A DNA stretch of 64,000 nt, taken from NCBI RefSeq assembly GCF_900168195.1, contig NZ_FUYX01000008.1, positions 62,001 through 126,000 of the forward strand. The letters run 5' to 3'. The notes under the pieces are model-generated. The model did no database searches and was not told the DNA's origin. It worked only from the letters and a program-made list of their open reading frames with translations. The translations under genes and the position numbers were made by a program. Below are positions 53,890 to 62,276 of the stretch, in pieces. The DNA comes from Allobosea thiooxidans (GTDB lineage Bacteria; Pseudomonadota; Alphaproteobacteria; Rhizobiales; Beijerinckiaceae). Numbering within the stretch: position 1 is the first letter of the stretch; every line of letters starts with the position of its first letter.

Positions 53890-54833
53890 CCTCCTATGTC
53901 CTGCGCCGCCTCGCCCAGATGCTGCCGGTGCTGCTGATCGCCTCCTTCGCGATCTTCGCGATGATCTATGCCGTGCCCGGCGGGCCGGTGGCGATCATCG
54001 TCGGCGAGAACGCCTCGGCCGAGGAGATCGCCGAGGTGACCCGGAAGTTCGGCTTCGACCGGCCCATGATCGTGCAATATTTCGACTGGCTCAGCCGGGC
54101 GATCACGGGCGATTTCGGCCTGTCGCTGCACAGCCGCCAGCCGGTCCTGCATCTGATCGGCGAGCGGTTGCCGGCGACGCTGCAGCTCGCGCTCTGCGCC
54201 ATCCTCGTCGCGCTCGCCATCGGCATTCCGGTGGCGGTGGCCAGCGCGATCAAGCCGCAATCCTGGTTCGATAGGCTGCTCAGCGGCTGGAGCGCGCTGG
54301 CGCTCGGCGTGCCGACCTTCTGGCTCGGCATCCTGCTGATCCTGCTCTTCGCCGTCGAATTGCGCCTGCTGCCCTCGGCCTCGCGCTATGTGCCGCTCTG
54401 GGAATCGCCTGTTGATGCGCTGCGCAGCCTGATCCTGCCGGCGATGACGCTCGGGGTCTATGTCTCGGGGGTGCTGGGGCGTTTCCTGCGGGCGTCGCTG
54501 ATCGGCGAGGCGCGGGCCGACTATGTCCGCACCGCCCGCGCCAAGGGCGTGCCGGAAAACCGGGTCGTCGGGCTGCACATCATGCGCAACGCGCTTCTGC
54601 CCTTCGTCACCATCGTCGGGCTGATGATGGCGAACTTCATCGGCGGGGCGGTGGTGACCGAGGCGGTCTTCACCTATCCGGGGCTGGGGCGCCTGCTGAT
54701 CCAGGCGATCACCACCCGCGACTACCCGCTGCTCCAGGGCTGCATCCTGGTGATCCTGGTCGCCTACATGCTGATCAATCTCACGGTCGACATGCTCTAT
54801 GCCTGGATCGACCCGCGGATCGAATATCGATGA
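53886..54833 (+). CDS. Second importer permease (DppB-like)
   Basis: A 315-residue DppB-type subunit: MTSYVLRRLAQMLPVLLIASFAIFAMIYAVPGGP, EAA loop YVRTARAKGVPENRVVGLHIMRNALLPFVTIVGLMMANFIGGAVVTEAVFTYPGLGRLL. It is the last gene of the operon. No ATPase follows; the next gene is a convergent IclR regulator. The DppD/DppF-like ATPases at 47832-49606 are the obvious candidates to energise it. Confidence 0.92.
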   Translation: MTSYVLRRLAQMLPVLLIASFAIFAMIYAVPGGPVAIIVGENASAEEIAEVTRKFGFDRPMIVQYFDWLSRAITGDFGLSLHSRQPVLHLIGERLPATLQLALCAILVALAIGIPVAVASAIKPQSWFDRLLSGWSALALGVPTFWLGILLILLFAVELRLLPSASRYVPLWESPVDALRSLILPAMTLGVYVSGVLGRFLRASLIGEARADYVRTARAKGVPENRVVGLHIMRNALLPFVTIVGLMMANFIGGAVVTEAVFTYPGLGRLLIQAITTRDYPLLQGCILVILVAYMLINLTVDMLYAWIDPRIEYR

Positions 54834-54841
54834 GCGAGGCT

Positions 54842-55633
54842 CTATCGAGGATCGGCGGTCGGGCGGGAGCCGAGATGGGTCGAGATGCCGGCCGCGACCT
54901 CGCGCAGCCGCGTGCCCACCTTCGCCGCGAGCGAATGCGGCATCCGCATCAAAGGCGCCGAGACGCTCAGCGCCGCGACCGGGTAGCCGTCCTCGTCGAG
55001 GATCGGCACGCCGACGCACATGGCGCCGTCCTCGTTCTCGCCCATCTCGGTCGCGTAGCCGGTGCGCGCGATCTGCCGGAGCTGGCGCTCGATCTCCTCG
55101 CGCTCGAGCAGCGTGCGCCCGGTGCGCTCGGTGAGGGGCAGGTCGAGCTGGCGCTGCCGCTCGGCATCGGGCAGGAAGGCGAGGATCGCCTTGCCGAGCG
55201 CGGTCGAATGCATCGGGTGGCTCTCGCCGATGCGCGCCTGCATCCTGAGCGAGCGATTGGCCTCGATCAGGTCGATATAGACGACGGTGCCGTTGCCCTT
55301 CACCGCCAGGTTCACGGTCTCGTTGAACTCGTGCATCAGGTCGATCATGGCCGGACGTGCCAGCTCGCGGACCTTGCTGACGCTGGCGTCGGCGCGGGCG
55401 ATGGCGCGCAGCTGCGGCCCGAGATTGTAGCGGTCGGTCGCGCGGTTGTGGTCGAGAAAACCGGCAGCGGTCAGCGTCTGCAGATAGCGGAAGGTCGTCG
55501 TCTTCGGGATCCTGAGCTCCTTGCTGACGGCGGTGAGCGCGATCTCGTGGCCGTGGCGGGCGACCAGCTCCAGCACCTTCAGAGCCTTCATCACCGGCTG
55601 CACGACGTAAGGATTGTCGGGTTTCTTCGCCAT
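54842..55633 (-). CDS. IclR-family transcriptional regulator
   Basis: A 263-residue regulator. The N-terminal winged helix (about 14-75, VMKALKVLELVARHGHEIALTAVSKELRIPKTTTFRYLQTLTAAGFLDHN) is followed by an effector domain (about 85-250) with NETVNLAVKGNGTVVYIDLIEANRSLRMQARIGESHPMHSTALGKAILAFLP. IclR proteins sense small aromatic or organic acids. It is divergent from the aminotransferase and convergent with the second importer, so it probably controls one or both. ATG 55633 is used; the longer frame has no support. Confidence 0.92.
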   Translation of the reverse strand: MAKKPDNPYVVQPVMKALKVLELVARHGHEIALTAVSKELRIPKTTTFRYLQTLTAAGFLDHNRATDRYNLGPQLRAIARADASVSKVRELARPAMIDLMHEFNETVNLAVKGNGTVVYIDLIEANRSLRMQARIGESHPMHSTALGKAILAFLPDAERQRQLDLPLTERTGRTLLEREEIERQLRQIARTGYATEMGENEDGAMCVGVPILDEDGYPVAALSVSAPLMRMPHSLAAKVGTRLREVAAGISTHLGSRPTADPR

Positions 55634-55768
55634 GGCCGCTCCCTCCGCCGCGCTCGCTGAGAGATCGGATAGCCAGTCCGGATAAATTCCGCAAGGCGAA
55701 ACCGGCGTTCCTTTACACGGTGAGGGCGGTCTGGTCTGGTCGAGGCCACAGCAGTGGAGGCAACGCAA
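55634..55768. promoter_or_regulatory. Divergent control region, IclR gene / aminotransferase gene
   Basis: 135 bp between the two starts. The stretch 55666-55692 holds two GGATA words (in TCGGATAGCC and CCGGATAAATTCCG); the second forms a small imperfect dyad (GGATAAATTCC). IclR sites are often GGAAT-like palindromes, so this is a plausible autoregulatory site. No strong -35/-10 pair was found. Confidence 0.3.
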
Positions 55769-57085
55769 GTGGCAGGTAACGGCACCCAGCAGGCGGGAGC
55801 GCTGCGCTTCGAGGAATCGGCCCGGCAGATCGCGCAGAACGCGCGCTACATCGCCGGCGGCGTGAACAGCAATTTCCGGCTCGGCATGCAGCCTGGGCCG
55901 CTGGTCTTCGAGCGCGGCGAGGGCGCCTATCTCATCGATGCCGATGGCAACCGGATCATCGACTATTACTGCGGCATGGGCGCGACCGTGCTCGGGCACA
56001 CGCCTGCGCCGGTGATCGAGGCGGTGAAGCGCCAGGCCGAGAAGGGCATCCTCTTCGCCGGGCAGATGCCGGTCGAGGCGGAAGCGGCGCAGCTGATCTG
56101 CGAGCGCATTCCCTCGGCGGAGCGCCTGCGCTTCGGCTCCTCGGGCTCGGAGGTGGCGCAGGCCGCGATGCGGCTCGCGCGCGCCGCCACCGGCAAGCGC
56201 ACCATCGTCAAGTTCGAGGGGCATTATCACGGCTGGTTCGACAACATCCTGTGGTCGACGGCGCCGGGCCTGAACGCGGCCGGGCCCGATGACGCGCCGA
56301 CGCCGGTGATCGGCAGCCGGGGCCAGGACCCCGCGGCGGGCGAGGGGCTTTCGATCCTCGGCTGGAACGATCTCGCGGCGCTGGAGGCCCGGCTCGCCAA
56401 GGGCGATGTCGCCGCCGTGCTGATGGAGCCGGCGATGTGCAACCAGGGCGCCATCGCGCCGGCGCCGGGCTATCTGGAAGGCGCGCTCGCCGCCTGCCGC
56501 AAGCATGGCGCGATCCTGATCTTCGACGAGGTCATCACCGGCTTCCGGCTGGGGCGCGGCGGCGCGCAGGAGCGCTTCGGCGTCACGCCCGACCTCACCA
56601 TCATGGCGAAGGCGATCGCCAACGGCTTCCCGGTCGCCGCCATCGCCGGCCGGGCCGACCTGCTCGATCTCTTCGCCGACGGCGTCCTGCATGGCGGCAC
56701 CTTCAATGCCCAGCCGGTCTCGATGGCGGCGCTCGTCGCGACGCAGAAGGCGCTGACGCCCGAGCATTACGATCGCAGCTCCGCCCATGGCCAGCGCCTG
56801 CAGGACGGCATCCGCACCATCCTGGCGGAGGAGGGCATCAAGGCACAGGTCGCCGGCTTCCCGCTGATGTTCCACGTCGCCTTCGGGTTGGACGCACCGG
56901 CCCGCAACTACCGGGACGTGGCCCGCGCCGACAAGGCGGCCTACAGCCGCTTTGCCCATGCGCTGCTCAAGCGCGGCGTGCGCGTGCTGGAGCGCGGCGC
57001 CTGGTTCGTCTCCTCGGAGCATGACGCAGGCGTGGTCGACGCTACGCTCGAAGCTGTGCGCGGCGCGGTGCGCGAGATCAAATAG
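55769..57085 (+). CDS. GSAM-like class III aminotransferase
   Basis: A 438-residue fold-type I class III aminotransferase. Landmarks are GGVNSNFR, DADGNRIIDYYCGMGATVLGH, RFGSSGSEVAQAAMRLARAATG, FEGHYHGW, IFDEVITGFRLGRGGAQ (Asp253), PLP lysine in TIMAKAIANGFP (Lys281) and HGGTFNAQPVSMAA. This is the glutamate-1-semialdehyde aminomutase-like branch, which also includes beta-phenylalanine aminotransferases. No heme gene is near, so a catabolic role on a beta- or unusual amino acid is more likely. GTG 55769 is preferred over GTG 55754, since GGAGG lies 8 nt before it. Confidence 0.85.
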   Translation: MAGNGTQQAGALRFEESARQIAQNARYIAGGVNSNFRLGMQPGPLVFERGEGAYLIDADGNRIIDYYCGMGATVLGHTPAPVIEAVKRQAEKGILFAGQMPVEAEAAQLICERIPSAERLRFGSSGSEVAQAAMRLARAATGKRTIVKFEGHYHGWFDNILWSTAPGLNAAGPDDAPTPVIGSRGQDPAAGEGLSILGWNDLAALEARLAKGDVAAVLMEPAMCNQGAIAPAPGYLEGALAACRKHGAILIFDEVITGFRLGRGGAQERFGVTPDLTIMAKAIANGFPVAAIAGRADLLDLFADGVLHGGTFNAQPVSMAALVATQKALTPEHYDRSSAHGQRLQDGIRTILAEEGIKAQVAGFPLMFHVAFGLDAPARNYRDVARADKAAYSRFAHALLKRGVRVLERGAWFVSSEHDAGVVDATLEAVRGAVREIK

Positions 57086-57183
57086 CAGTTCGCTTTCTGG
57101 GAACTCGCCGTATCCATCGGAACATGGCGTCATTCGGGGGCGGGCCGCAGGTCCGAACCCGGTACCCATGAACACGCCCTTCC

Positions 57184-57274
57184 GTCATGGTCGGGCCCGT
57201 CCCGATCGTCCACGCCTTCGCTGGTCGGAAGTCATGTTCAAGACGTGGATGCTCGCCACAAGGGCGAGCATGAC
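57184..57274. repeat. Intergenic palindromic repeat, family C, copy 3
   Basis: A 91-bp element with head GTCATGGTCGGGCCCGTCCCGATCG and tail GGATGCTCGCC..AGGGCGAGCATGAC. The same length and order as copy 1 at 3984, with a few substitutions. Between the aminotransferase and CoA-transferase genes. Confidence 0.85.
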
Positions 57275-57453
57275 GACTGGAGCGGCGACGTGTTCATGGG
57301 CTCCGGGCTCATTGCTGAGCAATGCCCCGGAGTGACGGCGTGGTTCCGTGTTTCCCCGTCATGCGCTCCGTTCCTGCATGCAGTATGCGGGGCGCCATTG
57401 ACCATGCCGGGCGGGGCACCGGATAGTTCGGTCCGAGAGGGAGCGAACGACCG

Positions 57454-58647
57454 ATGCCGCAGCCGAAACCGTCCACCGCCCTTGCCGGGCTCAGGGTGCT
57501 GGATCTGACGCGGGTGCGGGCCGGGCCGACCTGCGTGCGGGTCTTCGCCGATTTCGGGGCCGACGTGATCAAGGTGGAGAGCCCGCCCGGGCTCGATCCG
57601 AACGAGAACATGAGCGGGCCGCGCCTCGGCTACGACATGCAGAACCTGCATCGCAACAAGCGTTCGCTGGCGCTTAACCTGAAGACGCCCGAAGGCAAGG
57701 CGATCCTGATGAAGCTGATCGACGATGCGGATTTGCTCGTCGAGAACTTCCGGCCCGACGTCAAGGAGCGGCTCGGCCTCGATTTCGAGACGCTGCATGC
57801 GCGCAATCCGCGCCTGATCCTGGTCTCGATCTCGGGCTTCGGCCAGTCCGGCCCCTACCGGACGCGCGCCGGCTTCGACCAGATCGCGCAGGGGATGGGC
57901 GGGATGATGTCGGTGACCGGCCTGCCGGGGCAGGGGCCGGTCCGCGCCGGGATCGCGCTGGCGGATTCCTCGGCCGGGCTCTACGGCGCGGTCGGTGCGC
58001 TGGTCGCGCTGCAGGAGCGGGCGGTCTCGGGCAAGGGGCAATGGGTGCAGACCTCGCTGCTCGAAGCCCAGATCGCGATGATGGACTTCCAGGCGGCGCG
58101 CTATCTGGTCGAGGGCTCGGTGCCGCCGCAGGCGGGCAACGACCATCCCTATCAGACGCCGATGGGCGTCTATCGGACGCGCGACGGCGCGATCAATCTC
58201 GGCGTCGGCGGCGAGGAGCAGTGGCGCTCCTTCTGCCGGGCGATCGGGCGGCCCGAATGGGGCGCCGATCCACGCTACGACAGCACCGAGAAGCGCTTCG
58301 CCTGCCGGCCTGAGCTGCGGGAGATGATCGAGGAAATATTCGCCGGATCCGACAGCGACCACTGGCTGGAGGCGATGGAGCGCCACAGCGTCCCGGCCGG
58401 GCCGATCTACGGGGTCGACGAGATGTTCGAGGATCCGCAGGTCTGCCATCTCGGCATCGCCAAGCCGGTGGCCCATCCCGAGCTTGGCGACATCCGCCTC
58501 ATCGGCCAGCCGGTCACGCTCTCGCGCACGCCGGCCGATGTCGCCACGCCGACGCCGGCGGCCGGGCAGCACAATGACGAGATCCTGGCCGAACTGGGCT
58601 ATGACGAGGCGGCGCTCGCAAGGCTGCGGGCCGCGCGGGTGATCTGA
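57454..58647 (+). CDS. CaiB/BaiF-family (class III) CoA-transferase
   Basis: A 397-residue protein with the typical opening LAGLRVLDLTRVRAGPTCVRVFADFGADVIKVE, LLVENFRPDVKERLGLDFETL, SISGFGQSGPYRTRAGFDQIAQGMGGMMSVTG and the catalytic Asp171 in GIALADSSAGLYG. It moves CoA from a donor such as succinyl-CoA to a carboxylic acid. The crotonase-fold gene follows 11 bp downstream, so the pair activates and then transforms an acid as its CoA ester. Confidence 0.92.
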   Translation: MPQPKPSTALAGLRVLDLTRVRAGPTCVRVFADFGADVIKVESPPGLDPNENMSGPRLGYDMQNLHRNKRSLALNLKTPEGKAILMKLIDDADLLVENFRPDVKERLGLDFETLHARNPRLILVSISGFGQSGPYRTRAGFDQIAQGMGGMMSVTGLPGQGPVRAGIALADSSAGLYGAVGALVALQERAVSGKGQWVQTSLLEAQIAMMDFQAARYLVEGSVPPQAGNDHPYQTPMGVYRTRDGAINLGVGGEEQWRSFCRAIGRPEWGADPRYDSTEKRFACRPELREMIEEIFAGSDSDHWLEAMERHSVPAGPIYGVDEMFEDPQVCHLGIAKPVAHPELGDIRLIGQPVTLSRTPADVATPTPAAGQHNDEILAELGYDEAALARLRAARVI

Positions 58648-58658
58648 CGGAGACCGAT

Positions 58659-59441
58659 GTGAACGACGAGATACTCTATACGGTCGAGGACGGGATCGGC
58701 ACGATCACGCTCAACCGGCCGCAGGCGCGCAATGCGCTGACCTTCGCCATGTACGAGCGCATCGCCGAGATCTGCCGCGACCCGGCCGCCCATGGCGACC
58801 CGCGCGTCATCGTCATGACCGGAGCCGGCGACAAGGCCTTCGCGGCGGGCACCGACATCGCCCAGTTCCGCGCCTTCGAGAGCGCCGAGGATGCGCTCGC
58901 CTATGAGGAGCGGATCGAGAAGGTGATGGGCGCGATCGAGCGCTGCCCGGTGCCGACGCTGGCGGCGATCTCGGGCGCCGTTACCGGCGGCGGGGCCGGC
59001 ATCGCGCTCGCCTGCGACCTCCGGATCGCCACGGTGACGGCGCGCTTCGGCTTTCCGATCGCGCGCACGCTCGGCAACTGCCTGTCGATGGAGAACTATG
59101 CAAGGCTCTACGCCATGCTCGGCCCGGCGCGGGTCAAGGACATCGTCTTCACCGCGCGGCTGGTCGAGGCGGAGGAGGGGCGGCAGATCGGCCTCTATGG
59201 CGAGCTGCTGCCGGACCATGCCGCGCTGATGCAGCGGGCGGGCGAGCTGGCGCGGACCATCGCCGGCCATGCGCCGCTCACCATGCGCGCGACCAAGGAG
59301 GCGATGCGCCGCCTGACCGCGGCGACGGCAGAAGGGCTCGACGGCCGCGATCTCGTGACGCTGTGCTACACCAGCGCCGATTTCCGCGAGGGCATGGAGG
59401 CCTTCCTCGGCAAGCGCACGCCCAACTGGACGGGGCGCTGA
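58659..59441 (+). CDS. Crotonase-fold (enoyl-CoA hydratase/isomerase family) protein, atypical site
   Basis: A 260-residue crotonase-fold protein: ITLNRPQARNALTFAMYE, the oxyanion-hole segments AFAAGTDIAQF (61-70) and AISGAVTGGGAGIALACDLRI (103-122). The two glutamates that act in true hydratases are absent: position 114 is Gly (GGGAGIAL) and position 134 is Ile (GFPIARTLG). The reaction is therefore probably not simple hydration. GTG 58659 start, in operon with the CoA-transferase. Confidence 0.88.
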   Translation: MNDEILYTVEDGIGTITLNRPQARNALTFAMYERIAEICRDPAAHGDPRVIVMTGAGDKAFAAGTDIAQFRAFESAEDALAYEERIEKVMGAIERCPVPTLAAISGAVTGGGAGIALACDLRIATVTARFGFPIARTLGNCLSMENYARLYAMLGPARVKDIVFTARLVEAEEGRQIGLYGELLPDHAALMQRAGELARTIAGHAPLTMRATKEAMRRLTAATAEGLDGRDLVTLCYTSADFREGMEAFLGKRTPNWTGR

Positions 59442-59512
59442 CCGGAGCCGCTTCTCCCCTCGGGAGCGGGTCGAGGCCTGAGAACGGGGGGCGTCGCCGG
59501 GCTGCTTTCAAC

Positions 59513-59635
59513 GAGCCCTCATCCTGAGGAGCCATTCCGGCGGAATGGCGTCTCGAAGGATGGTCCAGGAGGCCCCATCGCAGCTGAACCATCCTTCGAG
59601 ACGGCCGCATCGCGGCCTCCTCAGGATGAGGGCTC
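59513..59635. repeat. Intergenic palindromic repeat, family B, copy 2
   Basis: A 123-bp element with GAGCCCTCATCCTGAGGAGC left and CTCAGGATGAGGGCTC right, inner arms GTCTCGAAGGATGG and CCATCCTTCGAGAC, as in copy 1 at 10586. Located between convergent genes, where it may also stop transcription. Confidence 0.9.
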
Positions 59636-59653
59636 GCGGTTGGGAACGGGCCT

Positions 59654-60979
59654 TCAGCCGTAGCGGCCCTCCAGCCGACGGTCGAGCGCCAGCGCCGCCA
59701 GCGTGCAGAGCGCGCCGGAGAGCAGGTAGACGCCGACCCAGGCCAGACCGAATTCGCTCGACACGGTCAGCGCCACCAGCGGGGCGAAGCCGGCGCCGAT
59801 CAGCCAGGCGAGGTCGGAGGTCAGCGCCGCGCCGGTGTAGCGGTATTGCGTGCCGAAGCTCGATGCGACCGCGCCGGCGGTCTGGCCGTAGGAGAGGCCG
59901 AGCAGGCCGAAGCCGATGATGACATAGATCGTCTGGCCGGCCAGGCTGTCGCCGAAGAGCAGCGGGGCGACGATGCTCGACAGGCTGAACAGCGCGATCA
60001 TCGCGCCGGCGAGCAGCAGGGTGTTGCGGCGGCCGATCTGGTCGGCGATCAGGCCGGAGGTGACGATCGCGCCGGCCCCGACCACGCCGCCGGCGCCCTG
60101 CACCAGCAGGAACTCGGAGACCGAGCGGTCGGTGAACAGGTTGATCCAGCTCACCGGGAAGATGGTGACGAGGTGGAAGAGCGCGAAGCTCGCCAGCGGC
60201 ACGAAGGCGCCGAGGACGAGCGTGCGCCCATGCGCCTGGATGAGCTCGGAGACCGGCACCGGCATCAGCTCGCGGGTTTCCATGAGCTCGGCGAATTCGT
60301 GGGTCGCGACCATGCGCAGGCGGGCGAAGAGCGCCACGACGTTGATCGTCAGCGCGACGAAAAAGGGATAGCGCCAGCCCCAGCCGAGGAAATCCTCCTT
60401 CGACAGGGCGCCTTCGAAATAGGCGAAGAGGCCGGCCGCGAGGATGAAGCCGAACGGCGCGCCGAGCTGCGGCAGCATGGCGTACCAGCCGCGGCGATTG
60501 GGCGGGGCATTGAGCGCGAGCAGCGAGGACAGCCCGTCCCAGGCGCCGCCGAGCGCGACGCCCTGCAACAGGCGAAAGCCGGCGAGAATGACGCCGGACC
60601 AGAGGCCGATCGTCTCGAAACCGGGCAGGAAGGCGATGGCAGCGGTCGAGCCGCCGAGCAGGAAGAGCGCGACGGTGAGCTTCGTCGCCCGGCCGTAGCG
60701 GCGGTCGATGCCGAAGAACAGCACCGAGCCGAGGGGCCGCGTCAGGAAGGCGAGCGCGAAGATGCCGAAGGAATAGAGCGTTCCCGTCAGCCTGTCGGCG
60801 AAGGGAAAGACCAGCTCGGGGAAGACCAGCACGCAGCCGAGGCCGAAGACGAAGAAGTCGAAATACTCGGAAGTTCGCCCGATGATGACGCCGAGCGCGA
60901 TATCGGCGGGCGTGACATGGTCGCGCCCGTGCTCGTCGGTCAGGTGTCCCGGTGAATGGTTCGCCGCGTCAGCGCTCAT
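59654..60979 (-). CDS. MFS transporter, MHS-like family, second copy
   Basis: A 441-residue, 12-TM carrier. Features are DIALGVIIGRTSEYFDFFVFGLGCVLVFPELVFP (TM1), FLTRPLGSVLFFGIDRRYGRATKL (motif A variant), GFRLLQGVALGGAWDGLSSLLALNAPPNRRGWY and WGWRYPFFVALTINVVALFARLR. It resembles the carrier at 31869 only at family level. It may bring in the acid handled by the CoA-transferase/crotonase pair with which it is convergent; inference from position. ATG 60979 has GAGGAA upstream. Confidence 0.87.
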   Translation of the reverse strand: MSADAANHSPGHLTDEHGRDHVTPADIALGVIIGRTSEYFDFFVFGLGCVLVFPELVFPFADRLTGTLYSFGIFALAFLTRPLGSVLFFGIDRRYGRATKLTVALFLLGGSTAAIAFLPGFETIGLWSGVILAGFRLLQGVALGGAWDGLSSLLALNAPPNRRGWYAMLPQLGAPFGFILAAGLFAYFEGALSKEDFLGWGWRYPFFVALTINVVALFARLRMVATHEFAELMETRELMPVPVSELIQAHGRTLVLGAFVPLASFALFHLVTIFPVSWINLFTDRSVSEFLLVQGAGGVVGAGAIVTSGLIADQIGRRNTLLLAGAMIALFSLSSIVAPLLFGDSLAGQTIYVIIGFGLLGLSYGQTAGAVASSFGTQYRYTGAALTSDLAWLIGAGFAPLVALTVSSEFGLAWVGVYLLSGALCTLAALALDRRLEGRYG

Positions 60980-61114
60980 GACCGCGAATTCCTCGCTGGG
61001 GGCGCGCCGGAGCGACCGGGCTTGCCCGAGCCTCATACAAATGGATACGGTGGATAGAAGCCACCCGTCAAACCGTCGCAATGGGACAGATTGTCCGATG
61101 TGCGGTGCGAAAGA

Positions 61115-62245
61115 ATGGGAATAGAGAACGGCGGGTCCCGGATCAGGGAGGTCTCGAGTCTCTTGCGGATCTTTCGAATTCTAACGGTCTTGCCGGTTTT
61201 TGCGCTGCTCGGCGGGTGCCAATGGGTGCTGCTGTCGCCGTCCGGCGATGTTGCGGTGCAGCAACGCAACCTGATGCTCGCCTCCACCGCGCTGATGCTG
61301 CTGGTCATCCTCCCGGTGATGGCGCTGACGATCTTCTTCGCCTGGCGCTACCGGGCCTCGGCCAGGGCCACCTACCATCCGGACTGGAACCATTCCCTGC
61401 CGCTGGAGGTGGTGATCTGGTCGGTGCCGCTGCTGATCATCATCATCATCGGCGCGATGACCTGGATGGGCACGCATCTGCTCGATCCCTACCGCCCGCT
61501 CAATCGCATCAGCGCCGGCAAGCCGACGGTCGAGGCGAAGGCCGGCGGGAACGGAGTCCGAAAAGAGCCGCTGGTGATCCAGGTCGTGGCGCTCGACTGG
61601 AAATGGCTGTTCCTCTACCCGGCGCAGGGCATCGCCTCGCTGAACGAGGTGGTCGCCCCGGTCGACCAGCCGATCGAGTTCCGCATCACCGCCTCCTCGG
61701 TGATGAACTCGCTCTTCATTCCGGCGCTCGCCGGCCAGATCTACGCCATGCCCGGCATGCAGACGAAGCTCAACGCGGTGATCAACCATCTCGGCGATTT
61801 CGAGGGCTTCTCGGCCAATTACAGCGGTGCCGGCTTCTCCGACATGCGCTTCCGCTTCCACGGCGTCGACGACACGGCCTTCGGCGACTGGGTGCAGAAC
61901 GCGATCCGCACCGGAACCCCGCTCGGCCGCGAGGAGTATCTCGTGCTGGAGCGCCCCAGCGAGCGCGAGCCGGCGCGCCAGTTCCGCGACGTCCCCTCCG
62001 ATCTTTTCGGGGCCATCCTCGACATGTGCGTCGACCCGGCCAAGATGTGCATGCGCGACATGATGGCGATGGACGCCAAGGGCGGTGGCGGCAAGGAGGG
62101 CATCCATATCGTGGCCGCGCTCGAATACGACAAGAGCGTGCGCCGGGGCGGGCAGCCGATGCCGCCGCGCCCCTTCGTGACGGCGATCTGCACGCCGACC
62201 GACGTCTACGGCACCGCGGGCGCCACCGCCCGCGTCGCCAACTGA
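61115..62245 (+). CDS. cyoA: Cytochrome bo-type ubiquinol oxidase subunit II
   Basis: A 376-residue subunit II of a heme-copper oxidase. The signal ends in a lipobox (LLGGC, Cys35 from this start), giving a lipoprotein. Two TM helices follow ([19 protein letters not shown] and [21 protein letters not shown]), then a periplasmic cupredoxin domain ([22 protein letters not shown].., [11 protein letters not shown]). The Cys and His ligands of the CuA site are missing (YSGAGFS in place of the Cys/His-bearing loop), the mark of a quinol rather than cytochrome c oxidase. TTG 61091 is an alternative start. Confidence 0.92.
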   Translation: MGIENGGSRIREVSSLLRIFRILTVLPVFALLGGCQWVLLSPSGDVAVQQRNLMLASTALMLLVILPVMALTIFFAWRYRASARATYHPDWNHSLPLEVVIWSVPLLIIIIIGAMTWMGTHLLDPYRPLNRISAGKPTVEAKAGGNGVRKEPLVIQVVALDWKWLFLYPAQGIASLNEVVAPVDQPIEFRITASSVMNSLFIPALAGQIYAMPGMQTKLNAVINHLGDFEGFSANYSGAGFSDMRFRFHGVDDTAFGDWVQNAIRTGTPLGREEYLVLERPSEREPARQFRDVPSDLFGAILDMCVDPAKMCMRDMMAMDAKGGGGKEGIHIVAALEYDKSVRRGGQPMPPRPFVTAICTPTDVYGTAGATARVAN

Positions 62246-62276
62246 AGCGCTTGCGCGCCTGGCGAGCGAGGGAACC

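Noticed and set aside
55769-57085. Glutamate-1-semialdehyde aminomutase (hemL) call
   Set aside because: Only family-level similarity is visible, and no heme genes are near. Alphaproteobacteria normally make ALA from glycine by HemA, so a catabolic aminotransferase is more likely.
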